DNA from: Druceiella hillmani
Taxonomy: Eukaryota; Arthropoda; Insecta; Lepidoptera; Hepialidae
Assembly: GCA_039881145.1 (NCBI GenBank)
Contig: JAYKKI010000003.1
Location: forward strand, 7,771,501 to 7,835,500
Direction: 5' to 3'
DNA length: 64,000 bases
In this document: positions 35,789-50,035 of the stretch, piece by piece
How positions within the stretch are numbered: the stretch's first letter is position 1
Layout: every line of letters starts with the position of its first letter
Program-made: the position numbers and the translations under genes
Notes under the pieces: generated by a model
The model's input: only the letters and a program-made list of their open reading frames with translations
What the model was told of the DNA's origin: nothing
Database searches by the model: none

Positions 35789-38700
35789 AGGATGAATATG
35801 AATATTATAAGAGTCTTGTATTTTCTCCACAATTACTATAATAAACTATATACTTTAACACTTAATTATGTTAAAACTACTTGCCCTAAAACTTTCTCCT
35901 AAGAAAATTAATTCCTTACGTACTCCGACATTAAAAATTTACTTATTTTTAACAAATTCAGGAAAGTATTTACAATATTTTTATTCCAAACCTTAAAAAT
36001 AATATTCAAAAATATTCCTAAAACATTAACGTTTTAGTAAATTAATTATTTTCACTCTGTTAGTTAATTAACAAACTAATTTATTTACACATTTCTTGGA
36101 AATTGCAACATTAAAATAAAATTAATAGTGAAATAAATTTAAAAAGTTTCCGTGAAATTATAATAAAAATGTTAATTGTTAAATGTTGCCAATTCAAGTA
36201 ATACCTCAGTATTTCATATTATTTAATATTTGATATTGAGAAATTATTCAGTTGCACGTTTCAATCCTTAATATGTGAGTGAAGTAGTAACATGTTGAGA
36301 AAATTACCGAGATCGATCACATATTTAATCCCGTTTTTTATGGGAAACCATTATTTCTATATTCATCAAACACCGAACTTGAATAAAACACCGTATTTTC
36401 CATGACGGCGCTGATGTGACCTATGACAAAAGGAGCTGAAAATGCTCGTGTATAATTCCGTCACTCACCTGTTTATTCCAAATTGTTTATAACTTGGCCA
36501 TTAATAACTTTCAATTTGAAATATCGTAACTTTCAATTTGAAAAAACAAAAGTACCTATATCTTGTCAACTAACGATTTTTTCAAATAGGACAACGGAAT
36601 AGTTTGCACAAGAAATAGTTAGAACGACAGGTATACTACATATATTAATACATATATTTCTACTTATTTACCGTAAATTTTTTTTTGATATTTTAAATCG
36701 AAAAAATACTTTGACTTCGTTCATGATTTCGTCCGTATGAACGGCATTAGATTAGGGCGATGAATGGATTCATATCTTTAATATATTCATTCCTTTATTA
36801 ATTTTCGAGGTTGTTTTATGATGGAGACTGTAGTATCGTTGCCTATTTGCTTATATTGAAATATATGAAGCCGTTTTGGTACACGGCCTCGAAGCGCTTC
36901 CGCGTTTTAATTTAGTCAAGATTATATGAAGGGCGTTATTTTCTTTAGTGTTGGCAATTGTTAAAGGTAATGATTATGGACATATTGAGTAATTATTGAG
37001 TGGGAAGATATCAACGTGAGTTTAAAAATGTTTTGTCACTTATTTATTTAAATAGTACAAAAAATAAAACAATAGCGCAAAGAAATTATTGAGGAGAAAT
37101 TGTTTCGTACATCAATGGGTAAGAAATAATATAAATAAATTCCAACACATTAGTGTCCCAAAACAACGCTCAAATATTCCTCTGAATGCCCAAACTCACA
37201 AACAAACGCCTAACTTGCTTTTTTAGTTATTCACTTTCTAATTGGAAGATGAAATATATATACAAGTGAGTAACTGACACTGGCAATGGAGAAAGTCGTT
37301 ATTTACTAGTTTTTATTTAAAAATATACTGCATAATATTGAATTTATCTTACGTTTGTATAACTATTATTAACAATTAATTATTAACATTTGAGAAAGTA
37401 ATTTATTAACATTTGAGAAAGTACCAAGTACTTTTTTTAAAATCTTTGGACATTTTAAGAACTTTTAAATAATATTTAATTTTAATTTAAATATAATATG
37501 CACCTCAATTATTTAAAATTTTGAGAACAAGAGATAAATTGTTTAACACCACATAAAATATGTCAAGTGCGAGTAGAAATCGGGTGCCCAACGCTCCGTA
37601 CTCAGAACATTAAGCAAAGCAGTTATAAAATTATTATACTTCATAAATTTTTATATTTCTGCATAATTATGGCCCAGAAATTAAGAAATCAGTGAGGGAA
37701 AAGAAAATATTCCACAACATCTTCTAATTGATTCCTTTATTACCAAGGACTTATTTATTTTTCTTTAAAAATATTTTTGTTGTGAAATAACTAAAGGCGC
37801 GTTTAGATGCGAGTAAAAATCTTTTGAGAGCGCGTGGCGAAGCTGCGCTAATTAAAAATGATAAATTTTTAAATATTTTTCAAACTTTTTAAAAATCATC
37901 AATTTTCAACTATGTTTCAAACCTTTTGTCAGTCGATCTCGTTTTGTTTACAATATGACTACGTTAATGCTGTGCAGGATGGCGAGGGGCGTGGACTAAT
38001 ATCGATATTATCGTTTGAAATATATCTTCAATTGAATGTTGTATTGACTTTTTTAAATTTCAAACTATTTTTTCCAGTTTCTCAAAACATATCAAAATTA
38101 AGGAATACGTGCAACAAAGAGGAAAGTGGTTTCCTGAGAAACATGACATATAGGACTTTCTTCTTGTCTGTGCTTATGTTACATGTTCATATAAAATTTG
38201 GTCCGATAATGATAATAATAATTTAATACTCATAACACAATTGATTCAATTTTATTGTCATTTAGCTATAAACTTTATATTTATTTTATTTTTTAGCTGC
38301 TGTTTACGTAATAGTAAAATTGAACATTTTAACAAAATGGAATATCATAATAATTATTTAGAAATAAAAGTATTTTATTTTATGATATTGTATGACATCA
38401 GAGATTAAAGATTGTTTTCTCCATAGTATATTATTTACAGACTTTAATGTTTTTTATTGAATTGTTTCATCTATGACCGTCTACTACCACTTTTGATACC
38501 ACAACTTCCAGCACTCTTTTCTGGTCTTCAGCTTCTGCTTTTAAATCTCCATTTTAAGCCGATCATGATACCCTAAATCGAAGTAAAACGGTAATTGTTT
38601 ATTCAGATACGGTAAGTATATTATTTATTTTTGTAAACTATGTAATTTTCTGTGTCGATAAACTAGATAAGTTTATTTTGATATGGTTTAATTAAAAGTT

Positions 38701-39390
38701 ATCAAATAAAACGGGAAATTTTAGCGCAGATTTTTCCAACACTTGCTCACATATTAATCGACTACTCAGATATACTCCCAAAACAACAAAGTTAAAAAAA
38801 AATAATTGACAAAAATGTAGGTATTGATAAAAACTTTAAAATTCCAGAAAAGTGTTTTTAAACTACCAAGAGGGTTTATCGGAAAAATATCTACCAAGAA
38901 TAATATTATAAAGGTTTTCTAAGCGTATGTATGACGTTTACTTCAAATTTAATCTAAATTCTATTTTGTTGAAAAAAATTATTGCATGAAGAAAAATGTA
39001 TAAATGAATTTTCTCAAATACACCACTTTCTAACTAAAAATTAAATGCTATTTGACAAATATATTTCTATAAAACCCTATTATAATAATCACCTGAAAAA
39101 CAAAACCTAAAATCATTAATTATTTCTTGTGAAATTAAGTTTGTCAATGGATATTTTCATTACAAATAGGACATTTGTTCCCGATATATTGACGCATTCA
39201 ATATTTTTGATATGTTTAGTTTCCGCAAGTAAAATTATTTGTAATAATATGTCGGTAATGTTTTTAAGGCTTCTATAATTCCGTTATGTTATATTAATGG
39301 GGTACTAAGTGAAGGCGTTATACGTACGATAAGCTTGTGCATAGAAAACCAATGATTAAATGAAATTTAATGTATGCTCGTGGAATATGG
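35789..39390. other. gene-poor AT-rich stretch
   Basis: The largest frame is 104 codons (37,912-38,226, plus, ATG start). It is hydrophobic and without recognisable domains; I do not call it a gene. A 25-bp tandem duplication (TTATTAACATTTGAGAAAGTA) lies at 37,380-37,425. Two related GC-richer patches, TGCGAGTA(G/A)AAATC followed by GC-rich sequence, occur at about 37,568 and 37,809. Confidence 0.45.
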
Positions 39391-39445
39391 TGGACGTGCG
39401 GGTTATGCTAGTACTTCGTATGACTGTAGTTCGATAGTACTTCGT
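39391..39445. repeat. weak Helitron-like terminus and a nearby 15-bp direct repeat
   Basis: GCGGGTTATGCTAGT at 39,398-39,412 resembles the Helitron-like end at 59,209-59,223 (ACGGGTCACGCTAGT), but no upstream hairpin is evident. TAGTACTTCGTATGA at 39,409 is repeated about 25 bp further on. Confidence 0.2.
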
Positions 39446-42400
39446 ATGAATACATTTCATGACATATCTATTTGATTCTATGATATGTGGTCACTCGCAT
39501 GGTTTCTTACTTCTTAAACATCAGTGGGAATTAGTGGCATTTTTACATGTATAAACCAGATTTAAGGATGCATTGGAAAACCCCGAAGGGATATAATATT
39601 CAACGATGCATAATATATATAATACAATGCAACATATATATATATAATAAAAATGTTGTTCTGAAAAATATTTAGCCAAAAAACAAAACTAATGAAGGGA
39701 TTATGATAATCGTGAAAAAATATTTATGCACATATACATTTAAAAATGATGAATCAATTATTAGTCTGTAATAATAAACATTTGTCATGGTTTTTATAGC
39801 AGAAATCACAAAACGCCCGTGATTCTGACACATATTTTTTTTACAAATAAATGCATTCGTGTTTATTTGGTATTTTAATCTGAGTTATATAACGCAACAC
39901 TGCTTTTTAGTCGGTGAAGTGATTTCTGAACTTATCCGAGGAACATTGTTGTTGGTAGTTGCGGTACTTCAGATTTTTTAACTATTTTATTCTATGTTTT
40001 TCATTAGCAGAGTCATCATCTGACACAACCTTCTGGTCGAACATAGAATTGTAATTCGATTGCTTTAAATGATCCATGTTCAGATTGTATTGCTATCAAT
40101 TTCAACTTCGTCGTTACTAACAGTGTATTGTTTAAATAACTCTATTTTATTACGCCTCTATGCCCCACAACTCAATTAAATATTTACGTCGTATTTAAGT
40201 TGGATAAATAATAAGGGTGAATAAAAAACAAAAATAATGTACTTTACAAATGTTTAACTTGAAATTGCTATAAAATTGTTTAAATAGCAAACTGTATGCA
40301 ATAATGTATACAAGAAAATAAAACTTATTTTTGTGAAAAATTTAATAGTTTCTTAAACATAGCACGAGCTCTCGCGAGTCACGCGAGATACCCACTAAAA
40401 CTTTCATACGTCTTCATTGCGTAAGAACCGACAGAATATTGCCCCTTCCGTAACTTACAGCTATATGCGTACGTCGATACATGCAGAGATAATGTTGTAT
40501 ATCGTATTTGAAAATCACTGGGGAGCCGTAAACACCCCGCTCGAGCGATTGCAGGTTAAATATTTATATATACCTGAGTACATAGGAAACCAGCGCAGAT
40601 TGAGTTCTACTCATACTTCATGTAATATGCACAGGTTTTTTAATATAAAATAATAATAACAATTCAGTTATATACCGGCAATAATTGTTTGGAGAAGTTA
40701 GGTGGTATAGTTAAAAATTTAATTGGATTTTATTCTAACTGCGACAATAAACAAGATTTTAATATCTGATTGAGCCAAGGTATACAATTTAAGATTATTA
40801 CAATGCTTGTCGTAATGTCATAGTTTTCCAATTTTTCTAACTAATTATATTTATCCGGGCGTTAATAATGTAATAAAACATATTATTTGACTTTATTTCA
40901 TCCAGTCCATTTTTAATAATAATTTCATTAAACGTTCAAATTAACATAAATAGTTTATATTTAGAAATTCTTCTTTTTTTTATAATGAGCTCAACATTTG
41001 TTCACTTAGTTTTCTAACTAAAGTTAGATAAAGAAACATATATGAAAATACAAATCTAAATATAATAATATCACAACTAATAACTGATTTCATTTTATGA
41101 AACCGGCAAACTTGCGAGCGTTTCGGAATATGTACATGAAATATTATCACACAGCACATTAACATAACATATAACAAATTACGACAATATGTCAGTTATT
41201 AGGAACGCAACATTTTTGACGGCGAAACGATCCGTCTTACGAGAAGCGGGGAGATTTCCTTCCCGCGTACAAGTGTTTATGTGAAATAACGTTCGCATAA
41301 TAAGTTTAGCACATCTTCGTTACGTCATTATGTACTTACAAATAAAAAAACATTCATTACACGTTACTCTGCGAAATGAATATGCGTTTATTTCAAATGG
41401 GAAATACGTCTTACAAAATTCTTAAGTAAAATTTATAATTTCATAAAACATAACAGTTCGAGATCAATTAAGCCGGAAATATCAGGAGTAATATTTCGAA
41501 AATGAAGTCGTCTTAAAGTTATTACGACAATATTACGATGTAAATAAAAACCTATTTCAAGAAAAATTAGCACTTCACGTACAATGTTTAAGATGTTTAA
41601 TCAAAATTTTGATTAAAAACATGATTTTTGGCCTTACTATATCTGTGACAAAAAAAATAATCTGATGGCTGGTCTGTGTGGAACACACCGAACATGCGAA
41701 TCATAAGAATTCTAAAAGGTATAGATAGAGATTTTTTTACCCAATCAGTAAGAAGCCCCACACATATAACATAACATATATGAGAAACTGACACTCTCTT
41801 GTTGTCTGGTAGGAAAGCCAAAATAACATTCATGTAATTTTCATAATAATATCGTAAAATTTCTCCACTGAGTTGTAAAAGTAAGTGACTTTATTTAACT
41901 CGGCAATCGGTTTTACTTAACTCGGCAAACATAAAATCCAAACGCAATACTGAAAAATAAAACATCATAAAATAAAAAAAGTAAGTGAAAACCGTAAACA
42001 TTCAATTTTACTAATAGTAGCTCTGACACAAAAACTAGACCTGTGTAAATCAAAGTAGATGTGGTTTTGCAATGTGGGTAGAGAGATTTTTTCAAATTAG
42101 TAAGCACTTTCCTTGTTACAAAGTTACCCAGTGAAACAAAGGACATCATAAAAGACACATATCACTTTGAGTTAAAAAATATCTTTGTTATGAAATATCA
42201 TTCTTGCTCCAGTATTCAAGAGGACAAATCATTGTTCAATTTATTTCACGAGGGAAGACGCCGCTGATTAGGTAATTTCGCGTCCCGGCCAATACCCGTC
42301 GAACATTGCAGGATATCTTGACAGGAGGAAATTAAAGAAAATCTTTTTTTCATGCCGTGCATCATAGAAAACATTTCACTAGTATTTATTTAAGACTAAT

Positions 42401-43387
42401 AGCTTTTGTAATCATTTTGTAATTGTAAATCCTATTTACGATGTTTGAAAATCAATTCCCTAATAATAATTAATAGTTGAGATTATTGCATATTATAATT
42501 AATTTTTGTCCGCGATGGATAATGGAAATTATTCATACACTTTTTTCCATTTTATATTATTTCTTATTTATATCTGTTCACTTGTTTGTATTTGTGAAGT
42601 ATTTCTAAATCTTTTTTATCATATTGGCAAGTGTTTCTCTTTGAACTATACTTTCAGTTTAATTATTTTGTGGGAGTAAAATGAATTGATTTTTGAAGTT
42701 TCATCTAGAATTGAGAGAAAAGTACTACCACTTCAAATCGATCCCAACCATCCTACACAGCTCATTGCCACGGTTTTATAAGATCTTCCCTCTTAAATCT
42801 ACGCCTTAACTTCCATTAACAATTTCACGTTTCATATTTTCATCTCATTTAATTCTAAAAATAACTTTGCTTAGCCTACTGCCAAGTTCGAAAATATTAT
42901 TGTAAAATATATATTTTTCGTAGCAACCTCATTGCATAAAACCAGATGAAATTCATGTCTCTAAAATCGAATAATTTTTAAAAATGGATATAGTAATTTT
43001 TGAAATTATCTCGATTAAGCCAATTAACAAATGTCACTATTGTATTAATATAGGTAATAGGACGTGCTATGTTCGTAAATCAACGAGATAACGAAGTTGA
43101 AGTGATAAACCAAATCTCTTGGCCCTCACCAAATAATAAATCTCGGTTAACGGGACATTCTAATTATTTATGTAAATTATTATTAAACGGCCGAAAACAT
43201 AAATGCGTAAGAGATGGTATTATTTGCTTAATTAATTGGCTTTATATTTACCTGATTATTTGTCATTTGTTCATCTATGTCACAAAATATCATCTTAGAT
43301 GCAATGCAATGTAGTAATTAATGAACTGCATTAGTCAGTTCACATGATTATGTACGTTATCGATATGAATATTAAAGTAATTTAAAA
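39446..43387. other. gene-poor AT-rich stretch
   Basis: Unassigned frames at 40,417-40,653, 40,980-41,177, 41,597-41,833 and 41,913-42,158. A compact GC-rich hairpin, TCTCGCG / CGCGAGA with a 5-base loop, lies at 40,370-40,388. A short direct repeat (TTAACTCGGCAA, twice) lies at 41,894-41,930. Confidence 0.45.
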
Positions 43388-43551
43388 GGTCTATGCACAT
43401 TTAAAGGACAAATCGTCGGGCGTTCTGTTCGGTCTCATATACTATAAGTTTAGTACGCCATTTAATGTAAATATATGTGAACAACATTTATAATATTTGA
43501 AAACAGAACCAACTTTTCGCCGCCGATCGGTTCTTGTTTGTGCATAGACCC
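43388..43551. mobile_element. MITE-like element, PIF/Harbinger-like ends
   Basis: GGTCTATGCACA at 43,388-43,399 is exactly repeated in inverse orientation at 43,540-43,551. Weaker complementarity extends inward (TCGTCGGGCG...TTCTGTTCGG on the left against the complement of CCGATCGG...AACCAACTTTTCG on the right). Ends of the form GG(G/T)CTATGCACA resemble PIF/Harbinger terminal repeats. A clean three-base TAA/TTA duplication is not obvious (left flank TTTAAAA, right flank CTAAAG). The internal 140 bp has no coding capacity. Confidence 0.5.
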
Positions 43552-43770
43552 TAAAGTTCCGGGGTTTCAGAATAATGTTTTTAGGAGACGACTTTTAAAG
43601 TTTGCATATTAAGGAACGTTCCTGGAGTTGGTATCTAGTTTATTTATCAATTATAAAATAGGGTTGAAATGAAAATGAATATTCAACAAAATAAGTACTC
43701 CATTTGTGCATAAGAAGGTAGGAAGTAAATTTATAGAGAATCGAACTTAGAAATCAGATAGGAACATAAC
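43552..43770. other. no gene seen
   Basis: AT-rich spacer with no recognised feature. Confidence 0.4.
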
Positions 43771-43795
43771 AACACTCACACACACACACACACAT

Positions 43796-43834
<39 letters not shown>

Positions 43835-43857
43835 TATATACATATATATTTATATAT
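43771..43857. repeat. (CA)n-(TA)n microsatellite
   Basis: A CACACA tract at about 43,774-43,803 runs directly into a TA array. Confidence 0.95.
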
Positions 43858-44235
43858 TCTGATAAATCTAAATTTCTGATAGCCGAAATAAATCACGTTC
43901 AACACAAATTTCACCTTGATTTTGATCAGTATTGACACGATGGGATCATTAGTTTTTACAATTTAACTGCCAATAACATTTCTATATTAAATATCACTGC
44001 GCTGCACGGAGGACGAAGAGAAAATGAAATGTGAAAAACATACTAAAACTTCATTATATCTCTTTCTAACCATATTAATTCATGACTCCCAAATTTTTGA
44101 ACTTTCTTTATATCCGACAACAAATATAAAGACGTATACAAGAGTATCAGTGGTATCATTTTACCCATATCGGACGGCAACAAACACTCTATTCTCTTTT
44201 CCATTTATAATATTAAATGAAAAATCATGATATAA

Positions 44236-44237
<2 letters not shown>

Positions 44238-44291
<54 letters not shown>

Positions 44292-44294
44292 GTA

Positions 44295-44330
<36 letters not shown>

Positions 44331-44349
44331 CATGTATATATGTATATAA
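44238..44349. repeat. (TA)n microsatellite followed by a 12-bp hairpin
   Basis: The TA array has TTTATA and GTATA interruptions. It is followed at 44,362-44,389 by a perfect 12-bp inverted repeat (ATTGACATTAAA / TTTAATGTCAAT, 4-base loop). Confidence 0.95.
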
Positions 44350-44399
44350 ACACAGATTTAGATTGACATTAAAGTATTTTAATGTCAATTGACACCTGT

Positions 44400-45240
44400 A
44401 CCTTGCAATGGGATATTATTTGAATCACGCATATCACGCAAATCACTCACCTTCAGTTAAATTATTTAATTTTGCATGGTAATATCCATTTGAACGGCTG
44501 GATCATATGGAGTTTCCTTTAACGGTCAAGCAAATTTGCATGATTCATCGGTTATATCTCTCATCAGTTTAACCTCAAATTTTTAGTTGATGTTTGACTA
44601 CCTGCTTTTTGCTTTGGCTAACGTCCATTTGCGTGCATAACGATGTCTCATTGAATAATTTTGGCAAAGCCTGATTTTCTTTTCCACTCTAACGAATGGT
44701 TAGGAAAATTAGTTAATTCGTTTCTTTCAGACGAATAAGGAATACAAATAAGAGAAACATTTTATATTCGAGTACAAAATATTGACATAATTTTATTAAA
44801 TTTTAAAATGTTATTATATTTATTTATTTACATCAAAATCCACCTGGCATTCTAAAGTTTTTTGCTGCCCCCGTATTTTTTCTTAAAAAGATAATAAATA
44901 ATGTAACATATTGTAATAATATATTAGTCTTACGAACATCCGGTAGGCATTAAATAACAAAGTTTTTAATTCGTAGAAGGATATGCGAGTATGTTGTTTC
45001 TTTCCAGTACCTAAAAGTTTTTTGAAACGTTTTTGGCGCACAAAAATTCAAGTACTTCCCGGAAATCCTAAATTAAAATCAACAAAACCTTTCTGAAATA
45101 ATAAATCTAATTAAAGACAGGGGTATTTGGTTCGACTCATGTTTTTTCTGCTTATATATTTCAAGATTAACACCAGAACGTAATGTTGTAACTTTAAAGA
45201 TATTAAATAATATTTTTTAATTTTCGCCTCTATAGAGTAA
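44400..45240. other. no gene seen
   Basis: AT-rich, no recognisable frame or repeat. Confidence 0.45.
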
Positions 45241-45370
45241 AAATGTCGTCGTCGTGGTGTATTGGATTAATTAAAGCGCATACGGCCTCGGACGGTGTAT
45301 CACACCACGGGGTCCCAGTTTCGATTCCTGGCCGATCGTCGGGCGGGGATAGATTGGCGGTTTAATCGAC
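45241..45370 (+). repeat. tRNA-derived SINE head or degenerate tRNA relic
   Basis: An A-box-like TGGTGTATTGG lies at 45,255-45,265 and a B-box GTTTCGATTCC at 45,318-45,328. The B-box sits in a T-arm with a CCAG / CTGG stem. The 5' GTCGTCG (45,248-45,254) pairs partly with CGATCGT just after the T-arm, as an acceptor stem would. A small perfect hairpin GGTGT-ATC-ACACC at 45,294-45,306 could be a long variable arm, as in class II (Ser/Leu) tRNAs. The mismatches make a functional tRNA unlikely. A SINE with a tRNA-type head fits, but I see no clear tail or target-site duplication. Confidence 0.6.
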
Positions 45371-48300
45371 TGTAAAATATTTCTCTTGTAGTAATAAGTC
45401 AGCTATTCGTATCAATTTTATGCATTAAAGTACCTAAATAAATAAAACAACGAGTAGGTGAAAAAGTTGGACGATTATAACCAAGCATTTCTATAATTTT
45501 TTCCACAGTGTATTTAAATATTTCTTTTAATTTAATATAAAAACTCGTATCAAGTGACACAAGCTCAAAAAACTGAGATGATTTTAGGAAAATTATATTT
45601 TGTTTCAATGAAAGGATACATCATAAAAGTTTCAAAACACATTTTCGTTCAAACCAAGTTTGATGGATTTGAAGTTGTATATATAACCAAATTTTAATGA
45701 ATAGGATTATGGAAATTAAATAAAGAAATATTTACCGTAACCAATAATAAAAGTAAAGAATCGTGAAAACAAAGTAAAAAAACTGGCGAATTTTAGAAGT
45801 AAAAAAATCTATGGAAAGATTTCTTTCTAGATAATTTTAAGCCCCTTCTGTTTCGCTCGTTTATTTATTTAATGGAAAAAAAGTAACATTTTAATTAAAA
45901 TAGATGAATTAATACATATATATCAATGATGTAAAATTGAGTGAAATCAGGATGAAGTCAATTATATTTTATATTGGTTGAACTTAGTTTAAAATGGCGT
46001 TATTTTTCTTCTACGAAAGACACATTCATACAAAAATACAGAAAAATCTACATTTAGTATATATTCTAATTGACATTAATTGAAAAAACCCTTCACTTTT
46101 ATCAGCAATCTGGAAAATTACAAAAAAATCATGCAAAATATATAAAGAGCACCGTTTTAATCGAGTTTCGTCGACTAAAGCACATAAAAATATAAAAATG
46201 TCACGGCAATAGCTTGTGTTGAATAATGTTTCATGAATTATTAGGCTGAAAAACGAACAAAACAACACGTAATAAATACACAACTATGAAAGTGTGCTCT
46301 CCTACGCAACGTAATGGTAAGCATTGTTTTTAATGGATTAGAGAAGTAAATTTTGATCATTCCCATAACCTTCGACCAGTGTGACTTCGCATAATAAATT
46401 TATAAAGCTTGTTGAAACCGATTCCAGGTTAAATTTTAATTATATGCGTAATTATTTTCATGCTCACATAACATAAAAATCAACAGCTTCAGGGGTTGGG
46501 AAAAAAGTGGAAACATTTTGTATTTATACATGCTAACAAATTGCGATATTCATAATGAATATCTTACCTTGCCTTCGTGGGCTAGAGTTGTAAGAAATAG
46601 ATCATTTGCAATATCGTATTGCAATTTTTAGGATATATATGTAAATATAAATTCACGACATTTGCAATGGATTATCGTTTCTTTGGCAAATGTGACTCAC
46701 CCATTGCCACTCTACTAATGTTAAGCATAACTAAGGAATATGAAATAAAGTAATAATTATTGATAGAATATTACATAAGAAACTAAATTTTTACAAAAAT
46801 ATTAAACATAAGTGTGTAACGATTAAAGTATTAAACAAATAAAATAAAGTCACATAGTAATTTGAAGTTATGTCATGTTATCTCAACAGTTTACTGATAC
46901 CATATTATGTCTTCTATATCAATAAGACGATTTCATAGCTCTTAGGGTCATCCTAATCAGTGAGTTATTGTTATTCTCTGTTGAATGTATCGATTATTCT
47001 ATGTAATGATATGTTATGCACACAGAACTTTCATTTTATAATTTTGCAGAATATGTTGTTAATTATTTTGGTTCATTATTTGAGATTGATTTAACTTCTG
47101 GTTTTTATTTGTAATTGGTTTTTATCGCAAGTATGTTTTAATTACCAATCGTTAGTTACCTTTTGCTGTTATTGAATTTTCAAATCAAATAGTAAGAAGT
47201 TTCTAGAAATATATAAACAAAACCAGATTTCATTGCTATGTTTACTTAACTGTAATCGAGTTTTATAATCCTTAAAAAAATATTTTTAACCAATTAGTTT
47301 AATTTTGCAATGACTACAAATACATTTCAAAGCAAAGTTTTAATCAAAGGAGGACGGAACCTCAGAATCACGCAATATACTCATAATAAACTGGAGAAGT
47401 AATTAATTTTTCTAAACAGAAAACAACAAAATTGGCAATGTAATTTAAAAGAAAGCATTTCGGAATATGCAAATTTTCAGTAAACCTAATTCTATTTCAA
47501 TCAATAGTTTTAAATAATAAAGCCATTTTTTTAATTCTTATTATTATAAAAAAGATTTAAATGGACGAAATTTATAACTATGGCATTCTCTCCAAGGAAC
47601 TGTGCAACGTTCCTGCAGCTTTCTACTAGCACACTAGAAGGATTTCCAAGATATTATGAAATTGTAGAATCGAGTTCGAGGCTCGGTGAAGTAAAAAAAT
47701 CATCAATAAAATATAGAAACACGAAGTGCGAAACTATATAAAATACTCACTGAAGTATAGAAGCCATTAAAAGCTGATGGCGGAAATTTTCGTAGCATTA
47801 AACTTATGTTTTATCCAAGGATTTGGAACAAGTTTTAGTAAGCGCCTTCTCAAATATATTACTCCAACGGAGAGTCAATTTTGTTTTACTATTGATAAGA
47901 GAACCACCTATGTTAACCATGTTATTATGACGTTGATTGAAAAAAGTTGTGATAGTACTATCTATAAAGTAATTAAAAAAAATAATGTGTGAGTAACAAA
48001 TATATCAAAATCGGCATGTTTTTGGAACTTTACATCTGAATATGCCTGGTTTTTATAATATTTTTGTTCATCAATGATGGTAACAAAAAAGGTGAGAAAA
48101 TAAAAAAATATGTTGTCCTCTGTCTATAATAAATTATTGAAACTACATTTTTATGTGAGCTGAATTGCCACTTTTAAGTATGATTAGTCCTATGGAAAAA
48201 AATATTTCCATTATAGAGAATGAAGGGAAAATTTCCGAAGGGTGGATCTTTTGAAAATTTTCCCTGGAACTATTTTTTCTTGCAAATAATTCGCAATATC

Positions 48301-50035
48301 ACGAAAGAAATTATGTACTTCTTTAACGTAATATAAAATTAGTAAAACAAATGCGTTACTATTTCCCTGGAGCTTAAGTAATTTAGAAACATTATTTGAA
48401 TCCTTGAAATAATTTTAATGAATTTACCTACAATCTAGAAAATTTTATTTTATTATACTTTCTATAATCCACTTATACTAATTTAGTTTAAGGAATGCTG
48501 CGGGAAAGGTAGGATCTTAAGAATACAGCATATGCATCTTTGTTGTGATTTGAATATCTAAATCTCGAATATCGACATATTCCAGAACAGTGATTCGTTT
48601 CATTTGAAAATTGACTCTCATAGTTGATGTTTACCGCGATGGTGTTTACAATAGGACGAAAATATTTTTGCTTTGATTTGAACCTCGAAATGTTTTATTT
48701 GATGTTTGACTTTCCAAAGGAAAAATGCCAGAATGTATTTACTCGTATTAGTTTTGATTTTGGGCTCATTTAACGTGGTTTATTTGAATGTTTATAATGT
48801 ATATTCTAAGGCAAAGGAGTTATTAATAATTTTTTATTTATTTCGAGACATGATCTTTCAATATTTTTTTTGCATTTAGCATTTGACGTAATACAATTTT
48901 TTGCACTGTACATATTATAAAGAAAATTTGGTCTCCTTAAATCATCGAGAGCAAAATTAAATTCAACTCTTATAAAAAGGCAAAAATAATAACAAACAGC
49001 CACTGTGCAAAAATAAGTCACCACAAGGTGGCTTCTGTGTTTTGCCAGATACAACTATAAAAATACTTCATTGCATAACCCTTTTGATTCGACTTCAAGC
49101 ACTTTAGTTAAGTGTTTCTTATTAGTTACGAGCTGAATATTCCACCCACATATATTTTGGATGCAGTTTTGTGCATTTTTTCTACCATACTCAAAACCAG
49201 GCAAAAAAGTGTGGAAGTACTTGTATCGTAAATGAACGAATGCCGTTCGAATTATTTCGAACTAATAAATAATTGTAGTACTAATAGTTAAATATTTGAA
49301 TTCTACTCAGGCGAATAAAAATTTTATACTTTATTTAGGCTTAGACCAACAGCAAGCTGTGGGTTTTAAAAATAAGAACAAATATATAACAATAGACTGA
49401 CTTATTTTAAATTAAAGAAACATATTTTTAATTGCACGAAAATAAATAAGTAGACATTTATAGAAGCGGGGAAATAAAAATGGGCAAGGTTTCCAGACAT
49501 TTACATTTCAATCCATGTTGTAAATTAAAAATAAAATTTGAGATAATTTTTCTTCCTTTACTTTGGTTCATCGGATATTTAAAATCTGTCCCCTTCTGGC
49601 AAAAATTCATCCATATGGAACTGAAATAGCCCTTAATCTGTAAAACATATAATTATAAATGATCGGAGACCTATCTTACAACCATTTTCAAGGATCTTGG
49701 TTTTGAGCAGCAGTTCGTCTAAAATATACTTAGCAAACTCTTTGATTCCATTTGCTGTTGGATTCCGATGCTGCATTAGTTCAGAATCGAAGTCTTTCTA
49801 TATAGACTAATAGGTGTAAGTAATATTAGCAGCCCAAACTGTTAAAAGAACTGGCCCGTCTGAAGAACAAATTGTAAATTTTTTTTTTTTTTAATTATTT
49901 GAGAGCCTTTCATATAACCTGATATCCGTAAATACCTTATTTCAAGACCTGGATTTAATATAGTATACTATGCTTCTACTATATATGTGCTTCGTCGTAC
50001 AAAATATTATTTACCATATTTTAGTTTCAACTGTG
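45371..50035. other. gene-poor AT-rich stretch
   Basis: Unassigned short frames include 45,399-45,608, 46,026-46,283, 47,777-47,992 and 48,806-49,054. None shows a recognisable domain. No large repeat found by eye. Confidence 0.45.

Noticed and set aside
37912..38226. 104-codon plus-strand ATG frame as a possible host gene
   Set aside because: Among the longer frames outside the elements, but with no recognisable domain, splice context or coding-like composition. In a 64-kb AT-rich window one frame of this length is expected.
45241..45370. Functional tRNA gene
   Set aside because: The acceptor stem has mismatches, the T-stem has an extra base and no clear anticodon stem can be drawn, so a SINE head or pseudogene is preferred.
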